Origin: Sphingobacteriaceae bacterium
GTDB taxonomy: Bacteria > Bacteroidota > Bacteroidia > Sphingobacteriales > Sphingobacteriaceae
DNA length: 64,000 bases
Reading direction: 5' to 3'
Assembly (NCBI GenBank): GCA_014380615.1
Contig: JACMJM010000012.1
Location: 1 to 64,000, forward strand
Shown: in pieces, positions 9,697-17,597 of the stretch
Numbering within the stretch: the first letter of the stretch is position 1
Layout: every line of letters begins with the position of its first letter
Made by a program: the position numbers and the translations under genes
The notes under the pieces: generated by a model
Database searches by the model: none
What the model was told of the DNA's origin: nothing
The model's input: the letters and a program-made list of their open reading frames with translations, nothing else

Positions 9697-9721
9697 TTCC
9701 CGACAGCACAGCTGTCGGGAA
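9697..9721. repeat. Palindromic hairpin in the rpoA-rplQ spacer
   Basis: TTCCCGACAGC and GCTGTCGGGAA are perfect 11-bp arms around ACA. A second small hairpin, CCCCTAAAGGGG, lies at 9638-9649 in the same 125-bp spacer. Both are GC-rich and lack a T-run, so they look like dispersed intergenic repeats. Confidence 0.65.
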
Positions 9722-9752
9722 ACGGTATGCACGTGAAAAACGAAAAAACAAA

Positions 9753-10304
9753 ATGAGACACGGTAAAAAAAATAACCATTTAGGACGTACAACCAGCCAT
9801 CGCCGCGCGATGTTAGCTAACATGGCGTCGTCGCTTATTGAGCACAAGCGCATTACTACAACTTTAGCTAAAGCGAAAGCTTTACGTGTTTATGTAGAGC
9901 CTCTTATCACTAAATCTAAAAACGATACAACGCACTCTCGTCGTGTGGTTTTTAGTTATCTACAAAATAAAGAAGTTGTTGCCGAATTATTCCGCGATGT
10001 ATCAGCCAAAGTTGCTGATCGCCCGGGAGGTTACACCCGTATTATTAAACTGGAAAACAGGTTAGGTGATAATGCTGAAATGGCAATGATCGAGCTTGTA
10101 GATTATAACACGGTTTATACTAATGAAGCTCCGGCGCAGCCAGAGAAAAAGGCAACAAGAAGACGTGGTTCTTCTGGTAAAGCTAAAAAAGCTGATGCTC
10201 CGGTTGCCGCGGCAACTGAAGAGAAAGCTGCTGAGGCGGATACTGAGCCAACCGATGCACCAGAAGCAGAGGGAAGTGCAGATACAGCTGAAGAAAAAGC
10301 ATAA
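9753..10304 (+). CDS. rplQ: 50S ribosomal protein L17 with C-terminal tail
   Basis: L17, 183 residues. The core near residues 1-120 is typical ([20 protein letters not shown], then [19 protein letters not shown]). It sits near the polypeptide exit of the 50S subunit. From about residue 125 a low-complexity tail rich in Ala, Glu, Lys and Pro follows, which makes it longer than the 116-127 residues of many bacteria; such tails are common in Bacteroidota. It is the last gene of the operon, followed within 50 bases by a strong terminator. Confidence 0.96.
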   Translation: MRHGKKNNHLGRTTSHRRAMLANMASSLIEHKRITTTLAKAKALRVYVEPLITKSKNDTTHSRRVVFSYLQNKEVVAELFRDVSAKVADRPGGYTRIIKLENRLGDNAEMAMIELVDYNTVYTNEAPAQPEKKATRRRGSSGKAKKADAPVAAATEEKAAEADTEPTDAPEAEGSADTAEEKA

Positions 10305-10316
10305 ATTTACAAAGTC

Positions 10317-10354
10317 AAAAAAAATGCCTTTCGATTTCGAAGGGCATTTTTTTT
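10317..10354 (+). terminator. Rho-independent terminator of the ribosomal operon
   Basis: AAATGCC and GGGCATTT anchor a long stem with the TTTCGATTTCGAA region, flanked by A-runs on the left and an eight-T run on the right. It lies 15 bases after the rplQ stop. The A/T flanks make it usable from both sides, so it can also end the convergent nucleotidyltransferase gene. Confidence 0.85.
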
Positions 10355-10367
10355 GGTACGTATATGC

Positions 10368-11264
10368 TTACCAAAGTTTATTTGGATAAACTCCGTTTTC
10401 GATCAAATCAGCAATGCTTTTTTGAACAATCGGTTTGTCTTCTTTATAGGTTACGCCAAACCATTTTGAGGAAGTTGGAATAACTTTAAATTGTGCTTGT
10501 CCCGTTTTAACCAGTTCTTCTGCCATTAAAGGAATGAAAAACTCTGCCTTCGGATTGCTTTCATTCGCTTCTACAAAGCGTTTAAACATCGGCTCGGTTA
10601 GTTTAAATATAGCGGGGCTAAATCCCCAGAAATTCATAGATGCACGAGCATCAGTATCTAAAGGAGTGGTATTGCCGTTGTCGTCCTCATAAACAATCGC
10701 TCCGTCTTTAGCGTAAACTTTAGTACGCTCATTAATCTCCTGTAAATTGCCATCAGCTACTTTACAAATTCCGCGGGATACAGAACCATAATCTGATAAA
10801 GTTTTATCAACTTCATATCCCATTAAAGAGAAATAATCATCTCTTACTTCGTTATTTAAAAAGTTAGCCATCTTTTCGAAAGCGTCGTAACCATAATAAT
10901 CGTCGGCATTGATGACGCAAAACGGTTCGTTTATCTGTTTGCTTGCTTCAAGTACGGCATGACCGGTACCCCAGGGTTTTTGTCTTTCTATTACTTTATC
11001 AATTCCGTATTTGGTTAAATCGAACGTTTGAAATACATAATCAATTTCTACTTTGCCTTTAAGTTTAGGTTCGAAAATATTTTTAAAACTTTCGTGAAAT
11101 TCTTCTCTGATGATGAATGTTACTTTTCCAAATCCTGCTTTAATGGCATCGTGGATAGAATAATCAATGATGGTTTCATTGTTTGGACCAAATCCGTCCA
11201 CTTGTTTCATGCTTCCGTAGCGGCTGGCCATTCCGGCTGCTAATATTAATAAGGTTGGTTTCAT
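10368..11264 (-). CDS. Nucleotidyltransferase family protein (sugar-phosphate type)
   Basis: A 298-residue protein with the Rossmann-like nucleotidyltransferase fold. The N-terminal signature LILAAGMASRYGSMKQVDGF matches the nucleotide-binding loop GxGxR...K of NDP-sugar synthases, and FCVINADDYYG near residue 120 is the metal-binding Asp-containing segment. Families of this kind transfer NMP from NTP to sugar phosphates or related substrates. The specific substrate cannot be read from the sequence. It is convergent with rplQ and separated by a hairpin from the aminopeptidase gene upstream. Confidence 0.8.
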   Translation of the reverse strand: MKPTLLILAAGMASRYGSMKQVDGFGPNNETIIDYSIHDAIKAGFGKVTFIIREEFHESFKNIFEPKLKGKVEIDYVFQTFDLTKYGIDKVIERQKPWGTGHAVLEASKQINEPFCVINADDYYGYDAFEKMANFLNNEVRDDYFSLMGYEVDKTLSDYGSVSRGICKVADGNLQEINERTKVYAKDGAIVYEDDNGNTTPLDTDARASMNFWGFSPAIFKLTEPMFKRFVEANESNPKAEFFIPLMAEELVKTGQAQFKVIPTSSKWFGVTYKEDKPIVQKSIADLIENGVYPNKLW

Positions 11265-11355
11265 CCTGCTAAATTATGAAATGAATTTTAATTAAAACGA
11301 TGATTAATAAATGCCCTATTAAGAATAATTTCGAAAGGATTGTTTGAGTTAAAAG

Positions 11356-11393
11356 CAAAAAGGCAACGAAATATATTACTTCGCTGCCTTTTA
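11356..11393 (-). terminator. Terminator after the M42 aminopeptidase gene
   Basis: AAAGGCAACGAA and TTCGCTGCCTTT form a stem of about 12 bp with wobble pairs, flanked by A-rich and T-rich runs. It lies about 60 bases past the stop codon of the minus-strand aminopeptidase gene. Confidence 0.7.
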
Positions 11394-11454
11394 TTTGGGT
11401 CCTATGAATAAATATAAACGAGCCCCCCTGCTTATTATTTTACCAAAGGTGATT

Positions 11455-12564
11455 TTATTTTACATTTCTGAAATCCTGATCTACTTGTACTGCTAATAAT
11501 GCCTCATAAATTAAACGTATAACATTATCAACATCTTCTTTATGCACCATTTCTACTGTAGTGTGCATGTATCGTAAGGGTAGCGAAATTAAAGCAGAAA
11601 CTACACCGTCGTTAGAGTAAGCGAAAGCGTCGGTATCGGTGCCTGTCCAGCGAGAAGATGCTTGTCTTTGAAACGGGATTTCAGCAGCTTCAGCAGCTTT
11701 GATAAGGAGTTTGTTAAGGTTTATCTGCACTGATGGCGCATACGATACTACAGGGCCTTTTCCGCAAGCCAAATCGCCCTGTGCTGCCTTGTTAATCATC
11801 GGGGTTTGAGTGTCGTGGGTAACATCTGTAATAATGGCAAGATTGGGTTTGATTCTGTTGGCGATCATTTCCGCACCGCGTAAACCTACTTCTTCCTGTA
11901 CAGCATTTACGATATATAATCCGAAAGGAAGGGTTTTGTTGTTTTCTTTTAACAACCGTGCTACTTCTGCTATCATGAAACCACCCACACGGTTGTCAAG
12001 CGCTCTTCCAACGTAATATCGGTCGTTAAGTACCATAAATTCGTCTTCGTAAGTAATTACACAGCCAACGTGGATGCCAAGTGCTTCAACTTCTGCCTGG
12101 GTAGTGCAACCACAATCCAGAAAGATATTTTTTAAAGTAGGTGCTTCTTCCTTTTCTCCGTTTCGTGTGTGGATAGCCGGCCAGCCGAAAACCGCTTTTA
12201 CCATTCCTTTATCAGTATGAATGTTCACACGCTTTGAAGGTGCAATCTGATGATCCGATCCGCCGTTACGGATAACATAGATCAATCCGTCTTTAGTGAT
12301 GTAATTTACAAACCACGAAATCTCATCAGAATGTGCCTCGATAACCACTTTATACTTTGCGTCGGGATTGATTATGCCGACTGCGGTGCCGTAATTATCT
12401 ACATAGTGTTCATGGATATAGGGCTTTATGTAGTCAAGCCACAAGCGCTGACCTTCCCATTCAAAGCCTGTAGGAGAGGGATTGTTGATGTAAGTTTCTA
12501 AAAATTTTATGGAGTTTTCGGTTACAACAGGGATATGTTTCTTTTCTTCTTCTTTTTCACTCAT
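11455..12564 (-). CDS. M42 family metallopeptidase (aminopeptidase)
   Basis: A 369-residue cytoplasmic peptidase of the M42 (FrvX/glutamyl-aminopeptidase-like) family, which uses two metal ions and often forms tetrahedral dodecamers. Ligands and catalytic residues appear in order: VIEAHSDEISW (His, Asp), GRALDNRVGG (bridging Asp), NAVQEEVGLRGAE (general base and ligand Glu), IITDVTHDT (Asp) and a C-terminal MHTTVEM (His). It follows a TATATTTG promoter 22 bases upstream. Substrate is probably short peptides; some relatives were mis-annotated as endoglucanases. Confidence 0.87.
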   Translation of the reverse strand: MSEKEEEKKHIPVVTENSIKFLETYINNPSPTGFEWEGQRLWLDYIKPYIHEHYVDNYGTAVGIINPDAKYKVVIEAHSDEISWFVNYITKDGLIYVIRNGGSDHQIAPSKRVNIHTDKGMVKAVFGWPAIHTRNGEKEEAPTLKNIFLDCGCTTQAEVEALGIHVGCVITYEDEFMVLNDRYYVGRALDNRVGGFMIAEVARLLKENNKTLPFGLYIVNAVQEEVGLRGAEMIANRIKPNLAIITDVTHDTQTPMINKAAQGDLACGKGPVVSYAPSVQINLNKLLIKAAEAAEIPFQRQASSRWTGTDTDAFAYSNDGVVSALISLPLRYMHTTVEMVHKEDVDNVIRLIYEALLAVQVDQDFRNVK

Positions 12565-12585
12565 GATAATAAGTTTGCTTGGTCA

Positions 12586-12593
12586 CAAATATA
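12586..12593 (-). promoter_or_regulatory. Putative -7 element of the M42 peptidase gene
   Basis: On the minus strand the sequence reads TATATTTG, a match to TAnnTTTG, with its last base 22 bases before the ATG. Confidence 0.5.
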
Positions 12594-12628
12594 ATAAACC
12601 ACCTATAAGAGGAGCAGTTTTATGAATA

Positions 12629-13375
12629 TTAGATGTATGGGTATTTAATGCCGGTAAGATATAATCCGCAGGCCGGAACAGATGCGCCTGCATTTGAGCG
12701 GTTTTTGCTTTGGATGATTCTATTAATGTCTTCAGGGGCTAATTTGCCTTTTCCGATCTCGACCATGGTGCCCACAATGGCTCTTACCATGTTTCGCAGA
12801 AAGCGATCTGCCGAAATATAGAAGACCACACCGTTTTCGGATTCCAGCCACTCTGCACGCGATATTTTACAGTTGTTTGTAAAAACCTGGGTATTAGATT
12901 TACTGAAGCAACTGAAATCTGTATGATTTAATAGCTCGCCTGAGGCTTGATTCATAGCGTCGATATTCAATCTATCTCTTAACAACCAGGAAAATTCATT
13001 TAGGAATGGATTTTTAGTAAAATGGATACGGTATTCATACGATCTCATCGTTGCATCAAAGCGGGCATGAGCATTATGTGCGGTTGGTATAAGCCGTTGT
13101 ACCGCAATATCAAATGGCAGAAGTGAATTGATACTAGCTAAAGCATTGTCGGGTATCTCCTGGATTGAAAGGTCAAAGTGAGTAAAAAACTGGCTGGCAT
13201 GTACACCTGTATCAGTTCGGCCGCAGCCGAGAGTTTCTATTTTCTGTCTGAAAAAGGTAGAAAGGGCCTTATCTAAAACCTCCTGAACTGTTATTGCGTT
13301 AGGCTGAATTTGCCAGCCATGAAACTTGGTGCCTTTGTAGGATAATTCAATAAAGTATCTATGTGTATCTGCCAC
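12629..13375 (-). CDS. truA: tRNA pseudouridine(38-40) synthase TruA
   Basis: TruA, 248 residues, isomerises uridines 38-40 in the anticodon arm of many tRNAs. The catalytic Asp lies in GCGRTDTGVHASQ near residues 51-63. Other family segments are HGWQIQPNAITVQ near the N-terminus, HARFDATMRSYEYRI near residues 97-111 and FLRNMVRAIVGTM near residues 192-204. Length is typical. It is divergent from the DUF4293 gene, with the two starts 68 bp apart. Confidence 0.95.
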   Translation of the reverse strand: MADTHRYFIELSYKGTKFHGWQIQPNAITVQEVLDKALSTFFRQKIETLGCGRTDTGVHASQFFTHFDLSIQEIPDNALASINSLLPFDIAVQRLIPTAHNAHARFDATMRSYEYRIHFTKNPFLNEFSWLLRDRLNIDAMNQASGELLNHTDFSCFSKSNTQVFTNNCKISRAEWLESENGVVFYISADRFLRNMVRAIVGTMVEIGKGKLAPEDINRIIQSKNRSNAGASVPACGLYLTGIKYPYI

Positions 13376-13417
13376 TGTTCAAAGTTAAGGATAGTTAGTT
13401 CGGATAAAACACTTTTC

Positions 13418-13425
13418 TATATTTG
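13418..13425 (+). promoter_or_regulatory. Putative -7 element of the DUF4293 gene
   Basis: TATATTTG matches TAnnTTTG and ends 18 bases before the ATG at 13443. Confidence 0.5.
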
Positions 13426-13442
13426 TGCATTAATTAGCAATT

Positions 13443-13910
13443 ATGATACAACGAATTCAATCTGTCTGGTTCTTTTTAGCATCAGTTACCTTTTATGCCT
13501 TATTCTTATTCGCATATGTTCATGTTCCTCAAAACGGAGCCGCAAGGGCTTTAAAGGTTTCGGGGGTTTATGAGAATATAAACGGTCAGGTTGTAGTTAC
13601 AGAACAATTTCTGGGCCTCACTATCGCTACAGCCTTAATAGGGGCTCTTCCTTTTTTCGCCATATTCTTATTCAAGGATAGAAAGAAGCAAATAGCGATT
13701 GCTTATGTTGCGATAATCGCAGTATTGGGGCATTTTTTTTGGCTTTATAAATCTACGAAAGATGTTATTGGTGATTTTCAGTTACAGCCTGAAAATTATG
13801 GCATCGGTATATTTCTGCCATCCATTACTATTCTGTTTTTGATTTTTGCGATTAAGGGGATAAGGAAGGATGAAAAGCTAATACGGTCGACGGAGAGGTT
13901 GCGGGGGTAG
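13443..13910 (+). CDS. DUF4293 domain-containing membrane protein
   Basis: A 155-residue inner-membrane protein with four hydrophobic segments (about residues 7-28, 57-76, 84-103 and 122-142). It begins MIQRIQSVWFFLASV, the usual start of the DUF4293 family found in Bacteroidota. The family has no established function. In related genomes it lies near truA, as here, but in opposite orientation. A perfect 26-bp palindrome follows 12 bases after the stop. Confidence 0.82.
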   Translation: MIQRIQSVWFFLASVTFYALFLFAYVHVPQNGAARALKVSGVYENINGQVVVTEQFLGLTIATALIGALPFFAIFLFKDRKKQIAIAYVAIIAVLGHFFWLYKSTKDVIGDFQLQPENYGIGIFLPSITILFLIFAIKGIRKDEKLIRSTERLRG

Positions 13911-14361
13911 TGGATGTATAGTTTTGACAACTTTTAAAAGTTGTCAAAGTTTATTCTTCAATTCATGAAAATAGAACTAAACAAGTACATAAGAAAGAGC
14001 ATATCCGAATGGGAAGGTATTGCACACGCGACACGCATAAGTCATCAAGGGTGCGAAATGAAATATAGATTTAAATTTTTAAAGTGCTACGGACAGATAC
14101 GCTGTGAAACCATAATACATTGTTGATTGGTGCCTTCTTGGAATATATAAGTTAGGAGATAACTGTTACAGTGTTTTTGTACTTTGATTATCCGCACAAC
14201 TTATGGTTCAGATAAGAAAAAAAATCTTACTTTCGGCTACAAAATCGCCACAGCTACTTGTTTACCCTATTCTATTTTCTCTCTCTCGATGATGCGTTTT
14301 TTAAATTCATAGCTATTGCCTTTTTTGATATACTGAACCCTAAACTTCTTTCACAATCTTA
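13911..14361. other. 451-bp stretch without a supported gene
   Basis: Apart from the palindrome at 13923-13948 the stretch holds only short reading frames. One at 13965-14126 (53 codons) has no recognisable motif. Its AT-rich end probably holds the former promoter of the decayed NHL-type gene. It looks like decaying DNA. Confidence 0.5.
13923..13948. repeat. TTTGACAACTTTT palindrome, copy 1
   Basis: TTTGACAACTTTT is followed directly by its reverse complement, a perfect 26-bp palindrome. Related copies lie at 14958-14990 and 37285-37313. It may serve as a bidirectional terminator for the DUF4293 gene. Confidence 0.85.
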
Positions 14362-14768
14362 ATGAATAAACTTTTACTTATCACATTTTTATCCCTTACC
14401 GGGATACTGGCATTCGCGCAAGTGCCAAACATTACTTACAGCAGCCCGCAGGTGTATAGCACAGGAACAGCAATTACACCGCTCACACCCGCCAACACAG
14501 GCGGAGCCGTGCCCGCAACTGTTTATGGGCAGGTGAGTACTTTCGCCGGCGACGGGTTATCAGGCACCACTGATGGCGCCGGTACAAGTGCAAGATTCTA
14601 TAGCTGGGGAAAACAGCAGAACCGACACTTCTACAAAGTAACGTAACTGCCATGGTTCTTAATAATATACCAGTAATTCCGGGTAATACGTACTATTGGA
14701 AGATCAAAACAAAAGACCTTCAAGGAAATACATCCGACTCTCAGGTGTTTCAGTTTAAGATGAACTAG
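14362..14768 (+). pseudogene. Remnant of a secreted NHL/fibronectin-type protein
   Basis: The 5' part encodes a signal peptide (MNKLLLITFLSLTGILAFAQ), then VPNITYSSPQVYSTGTAITP and STFAGDGLSGTTDGAGTSARF, the usual opening of Bacteroidota NHL-repeat surface proteins. The frame then breaks near 14602. In another frame the sequence continues as TAEPTLLQSNVTAM and GNTYYWKIKTKDLQGNTSDS and stops at 14768, which is the end of a fibronectin-type domain. So a large central part has been lost and the two ends joined out of frame. The open frame of 94 codons (14362-14646) is not expected to be functional. Confidence 0.7.
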
Positions 14769-14790
14769 TGTATTAGGGGTTTTAATCATT

Positions 14791-14823
14791 ACTAGGGTTG
14801 GGATTTGTAATCCCGACCCTAGT
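14791..14823. repeat. Hairpin ACTAGGGTTGGGAT
   Basis: ACTAGGGTTGGGAT (14791-14804) pairs with ATCCCGACCCTAGT (14810-14823) with one G-T pair. It follows the decayed NHL gene by about 20 bases. No T-run follows. Confidence 0.65.
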
Positions 14824-14906
14824 AAATAAAGATTTTAAATCTGGGTTGATTAGCTTCCGATAGTGTGCTTTTTATTCTCATAGGATTAAAAATCCTTTTT
14901 TAAGAG

Positions 14907-14923
14907 CATCGGGATTCCCGATG
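14907..14923. repeat. Small palindrome CATCGGGA/TCCCGATG
   Basis: Eight-base arms around one T. It is a short GC-rich palindrome in AT-rich intergenic DNA, of the kind scattered through this window. Confidence 0.55.
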
Positions 14924-14957
14924 AGCATTAGATTAGTTTCGTGTTTTTCGTGTTTTC

Positions 14958-14990
14958 AGCTTTGACAACTTTTTAAAAGTTGTCAAAGCT
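14958..14990. repeat. TTTGACAACTTTT palindrome, copy 2
   Basis: The arms AGCTTTGACAACTTTT and AAAAGTTGTCAAAGCT are perfect 16-bp reverse complements around a single T. The core is the same as in the copy at 13923-13948. Confidence 0.85.
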
Positions 14991-15169
14991 TGTTCCCCAC
15001 AATGAAGTTTTCTAACATCGTAAACCTGACAGCCGCGGATACCGGCCTGTGGCTAAGGCTGGTGCAGTATGAGCAAATGGCAGGAACGAAGCATCCATAA
15101 AAACCAGAGCCCTCCTTTTCCGAAAATCCCCTTTTTACATTTAGAAAACCTCCCTTAGGAAATAAACCG

Positions 15170-15177
15170 TACCTTTG
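15170..15177 (+). promoter_or_regulatory. Putative -7 element of the RNA helicase gene
   Basis: TACCTTTG matches TAnnTTTG. It is 38 bases before the ATG at 15216, leaving a short leader that contains the small stem CCGG-related repeat CTTCCGGCAATTAAGCCGGAG. Confidence 0.55.
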
Positions 15178-15215
15178 CGGCTTCCGGCAATTAAGCCGGA
15201 GATATTATTATTATC

Positions 15216-17081
15216 ATGAACCCATTTAGTACCTTGGGTATCCGTCATGATATTGTTAATGCCATAGCTGAATTAGGATTCGAAAATCCTACACCAATCC
15301 AGGAACAAGCAATCCCGGTATTACTTTCAGGCAGCAACGATTTTGTCGGATTAGCTCAAACAGGAACCGGTAAGACGGCAGCATTTGGCCTGCCTCTATT
15401 AGAATTACTGGACTTTGAAAAGAATCACCCTCAGGCACTTATTCTGTGCCCAACCCGCGAACTTTGTTTACAGATCACTAACGACATAAACAACTACGCG
15501 AAAAATGTTAAAAATGTTAATGTAGTTGCCGTTTACGGTGGTGCGAACATCTCTGACCAATTACGTCAAATAAGACGTGGTGTGCAGATTGTAGTGGCAA
15601 CCCCAGGCCGTATGTTAGATATTATCAACCGCAAAGCGATTGATTTTTCTGAAGTACGTTACGTTGTATTAGACGAAGCGGATGAAATGCTCAATATGGG
15701 CTTTCAGGAAGACATTGACCAGATTTTATCGACCACTCCGGAAGATAAAAAAACCTGGTTGTTTTCTGCTACCATGCCTACAGAAGTTAGGCGGATTGCC
15801 AAAAAATACATGGACAATCCTTTCGAGCTTACCATGGGTACCAAAAATACTGGTAACGTTAATATCGACCACGAGTATTATGTGGTTCGTGCCCGTGATA
15901 AATATGCTGCGTTTAAACGTATTGTAGATTTTAATCCTGAGATTTTTGGTATCGTGTTTTGCCGTACTAAAATCGAAACTCAAGACATTGCTGAGTCTTT
16001 AATTAAAGACGGTTACAATGCTGATGCTTTGCACGGAGATTTGTCTCAGCAACAGCGCGATAAAGTAATGAAACGCTACCGTGAACGTAGTTTGCAACTG
16101 TTGATTGCTACCGATGTTGCGGCTAGAGGTATTGACGTTAATGACGTTACTCACGTTATCAATTACTCATTGCCTGATGAGATTGAAAATTATACTCACC
16201 GAAGTGGCCGTACGGCTCGTGCTGGTAAGTCTGGTGTTTCTATCTCAATTATCAACTCGAAAGAGGTTGGTAAGATCAGACAGATTGAGCGTATCATTGG
16301 TAAGAAATTTACTAAAGTTGAGATCCCTGGCGGATTTGACGTTTGTGAAAAACAGCTTTTTGCCCTGGTTCATAAAGTACATAATGTGGAGGTTAATACT
16401 GAGCAAATTGAGCAGTATATTCCTCGTATTATGGACGAGTTTAAGGATTTAAGTAAAGAAGAAGTGATAACACGTTTTGCTTCACTTGAATTTAATCGTT
16501 TCCTTGATTATTATCAAAATGCGCCTGATCTGAATGCTCCAGCTGATGATCGTGGTGACCGTGGTGAGCGGACTGAAAGAGGCGAACGCGGTGAAAGAGG
16601 AGAACGTTCAAGCCGCTTTGGTAGCGGACGAGGAGATTACACTCGTTTCTTTATCAACCTTGGCTCTGTAGATGATTTTACCCGTGGCGATATGCTTGGT
16701 TTTATCTGTAACAATGGCAAAATTAGTGGTAAAGCTGTCGGGAAAATTGATCTGAAAGGTGTTTTTACTTTTTTTGAAGTTGAAAACGACCAGTCAGAGG
16801 CGATTCAGCAGAGTTTTAAAGGCGTAGAATTTAACGGCCGTGCGGTAAGAATTGAACTTGCCGGCGATCGTGATGGCGGAAGCCGTGAACGCAGCGGTGG
16901 CGGTGGCTACTCTGGTGGCGGCCGTCGTGAAGGCGGTGGCGGTCGTGAGCGTAGCGGTGGTAGTGGCGGCGGCGGTTTCCGTGATTTCTCAGGAAAAAAA
17001 CGTGAGGAAAGAAGCGGTGGTTATAGTGGCGGCGGTGCCGGACGCAGCAGAGAAGGCGGAGAGAGAAGGAGGCGGTCTTAG
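15216..17081 (+). CDS. DEAD-box ATP-dependent RNA helicase (DeaD/CsdA-like)
   Basis: A 621-residue RNA helicase. The RecA-like core shows the Q motif (GFENPTPIQEQAIP, residues 21-34), motif I AQTGTGKT (47-54), PTREL, TPGR, DEAD (about 152), SAT, ATDVAARGID and HRSGRTARAG. A DbpA-type RNA-binding domain follows near residues 468-550 (FFINLGSVDDFTRGDMLGF). The last 70 residues are an Arg/Gly/Ser-rich tail. The layout fits helicases of ribosome assembly and cold adaptation. The stop codon overlaps the start of a palindromic element that is related to the insert in pheS. Confidence 0.93.
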   Translation: MNPFSTLGIRHDIVNAIAELGFENPTPIQEQAIPVLLSGSNDFVGLAQTGTGKTAAFGLPLLELLDFEKNHPQALILCPTRELCLQITNDINNYAKNVKNVNVVAVYGGANISDQLRQIRRGVQIVVATPGRMLDIINRKAIDFSEVRYVVLDEADEMLNMGFQEDIDQILSTTPEDKKTWLFSATMPTEVRRIAKKYMDNPFELTMGTKNTGNVNIDHEYYVVRARDKYAAFKRIVDFNPEIFGIVFCRTKIETQDIAESLIKDGYNADALHGDLSQQQRDKVMKRYRERSLQLLIATDVAARGIDVNDVTHVINYSLPDEIENYTHRSGRTARAGKSGVSISIINSKEVGKIRQIERIIGKKFTKVEIPGGFDVCEKQLFALVHKVHNVEVNTEQIEQYIPRIMDEFKDLSKEEVITRFASLEFNRFLDYYQNAPDLNAPADDRGDRGERTERGERGERGERSSRFGSGRGDYTRFFINLGSVDDFTRGDMLGFICNNGKISGKAVGKIDLKGVFTFFEVENDQSEAIQQSFKGVEFNGRAVRIELAGDRDGGSRERSGGGGYSGGGRREGGGGRERSGGSGGGGFRDFSGKKREERSGGYSGGGAGRSREGGERRRRS

Positions 17082-17268
17082 CCTCACCAAGTCTCCCTCT
17101 CCAAAGGAGAGGGAGACTTGGTGCCTATATACATAGCCTAAATGTTATAATGTAAAGTGCCCTGCAAACAGCAGGGCACTTCTTTTGAAATGTGTTTTCG
17201 ATAATTTAATCTGGCGCTCAACTAAGGCGTCATATCCCTCTCCGAAGGAGAGGGATCAAGGGTGAGGC
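17081..17268. repeat. Composite palindromic element between the helicase and small membrane protein genes
   Basis: The stretch begins GCCTCACC and ends GGTGAGGC. Inside are an 18-bp hairpin with three-base loop at 17085-17123 (CACCAAGTCTCCCTCTCC arm) and a 10-bp hairpin at 17234-17256 (ATCCCTCTCC arm). The same CCCTCTCC...GGAGAGGG hairpins and GCCTCA-type ends occur in the element inside pheS (52856-52983). Confidence 0.75.
17155..17181 (+). terminator. Terminator after the RNA helicase gene
   Basis: AAGTGCCCTGC and GCAGGGCACTT form a perfect 11-bp stem with a five-base loop, followed by CTTTTG. It lies about 75 bases past the helicase stop and may also serve the convergent gene. Confidence 0.75.
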
Positions 17269-17272
17269 CCCC

Positions 17273-17545
17273 CTAATTCGTATCCAAATAAACTCTTTGG
17301 CCCATTTCATTTTCATAAAACTGCCTGTCGTACATATCCAGGTAAACGGCTTCGCCGTTCGGGCCCTTAATGCTCATAAGCCTGTCTTTGATTTGACTGC
17401 CGTATTGAACCAGCTTGTCGCCAAGATTTCGGGCAGAATTCAGAGCGTTACCACCCAGTCGTGAAACTTGATTTCTTTTAACATATAATACAGCACCTGC
17501 CGCAACTGCTCCGGCAACGATGCCCCATAAAGTTGAGTTCTTCAT
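17273..17545 (-). CDS. Small membrane-anchored protein (YtxH-like), function unknown
   Basis: A 90-residue protein with one hydrophobic N-terminal segment (LWGIVAGAVAAGAVLYVKR, residues 6-24). A region of helix-like character follows (GGNALNSARNLGDKLVQYG), then a C-terminus rich in Tyr and Asp (YLDMYDRQFYENEMG). The overall plan resembles small YtxH-type proteins, but the family is not certain. It ends against the palindromic element shared with the helicase gene and lies 52 bases downstream of gpsA in the same orientation. Confidence 0.65.
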   Translation of the reverse strand: MKNSTLWGIVAGAVAAGAVLYVKRNQVSRLGGNALNSARNLGDKLVQYGSQIKDRLMSIKGPNGEAVYLDMYDRQFYENEMGQRVYLDTN

Positions 17546-17597
17546 ATAGATAGTGTTTTATAGAGAACAAAATTTGAGGCCGCAGGTTTCGAAAAAC

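Larger units (their letters stand above)
14769..15215. other. 447-bp repeat-rich stretch without a supported gene
   Basis: It contains three hairpins (14791-14823, 14907-14923, 14958-14990) and a 32-codon frame at 15002-15100 of no known family. The promoter of the RNA helicase gene lies at its right end. Confidence 0.6.

Noticed and set aside
13965..14126. A 53-codon frame after the DUF4293 gene
   Set aside because: It has no family resemblance, biased codon use or upstream ribosome site.
15002..15100. A 32-codon frame in the repeat-rich stretch before the helicase gene
   Set aside because: It has no recognisable motif and lies in decayed DNA; too short to support.
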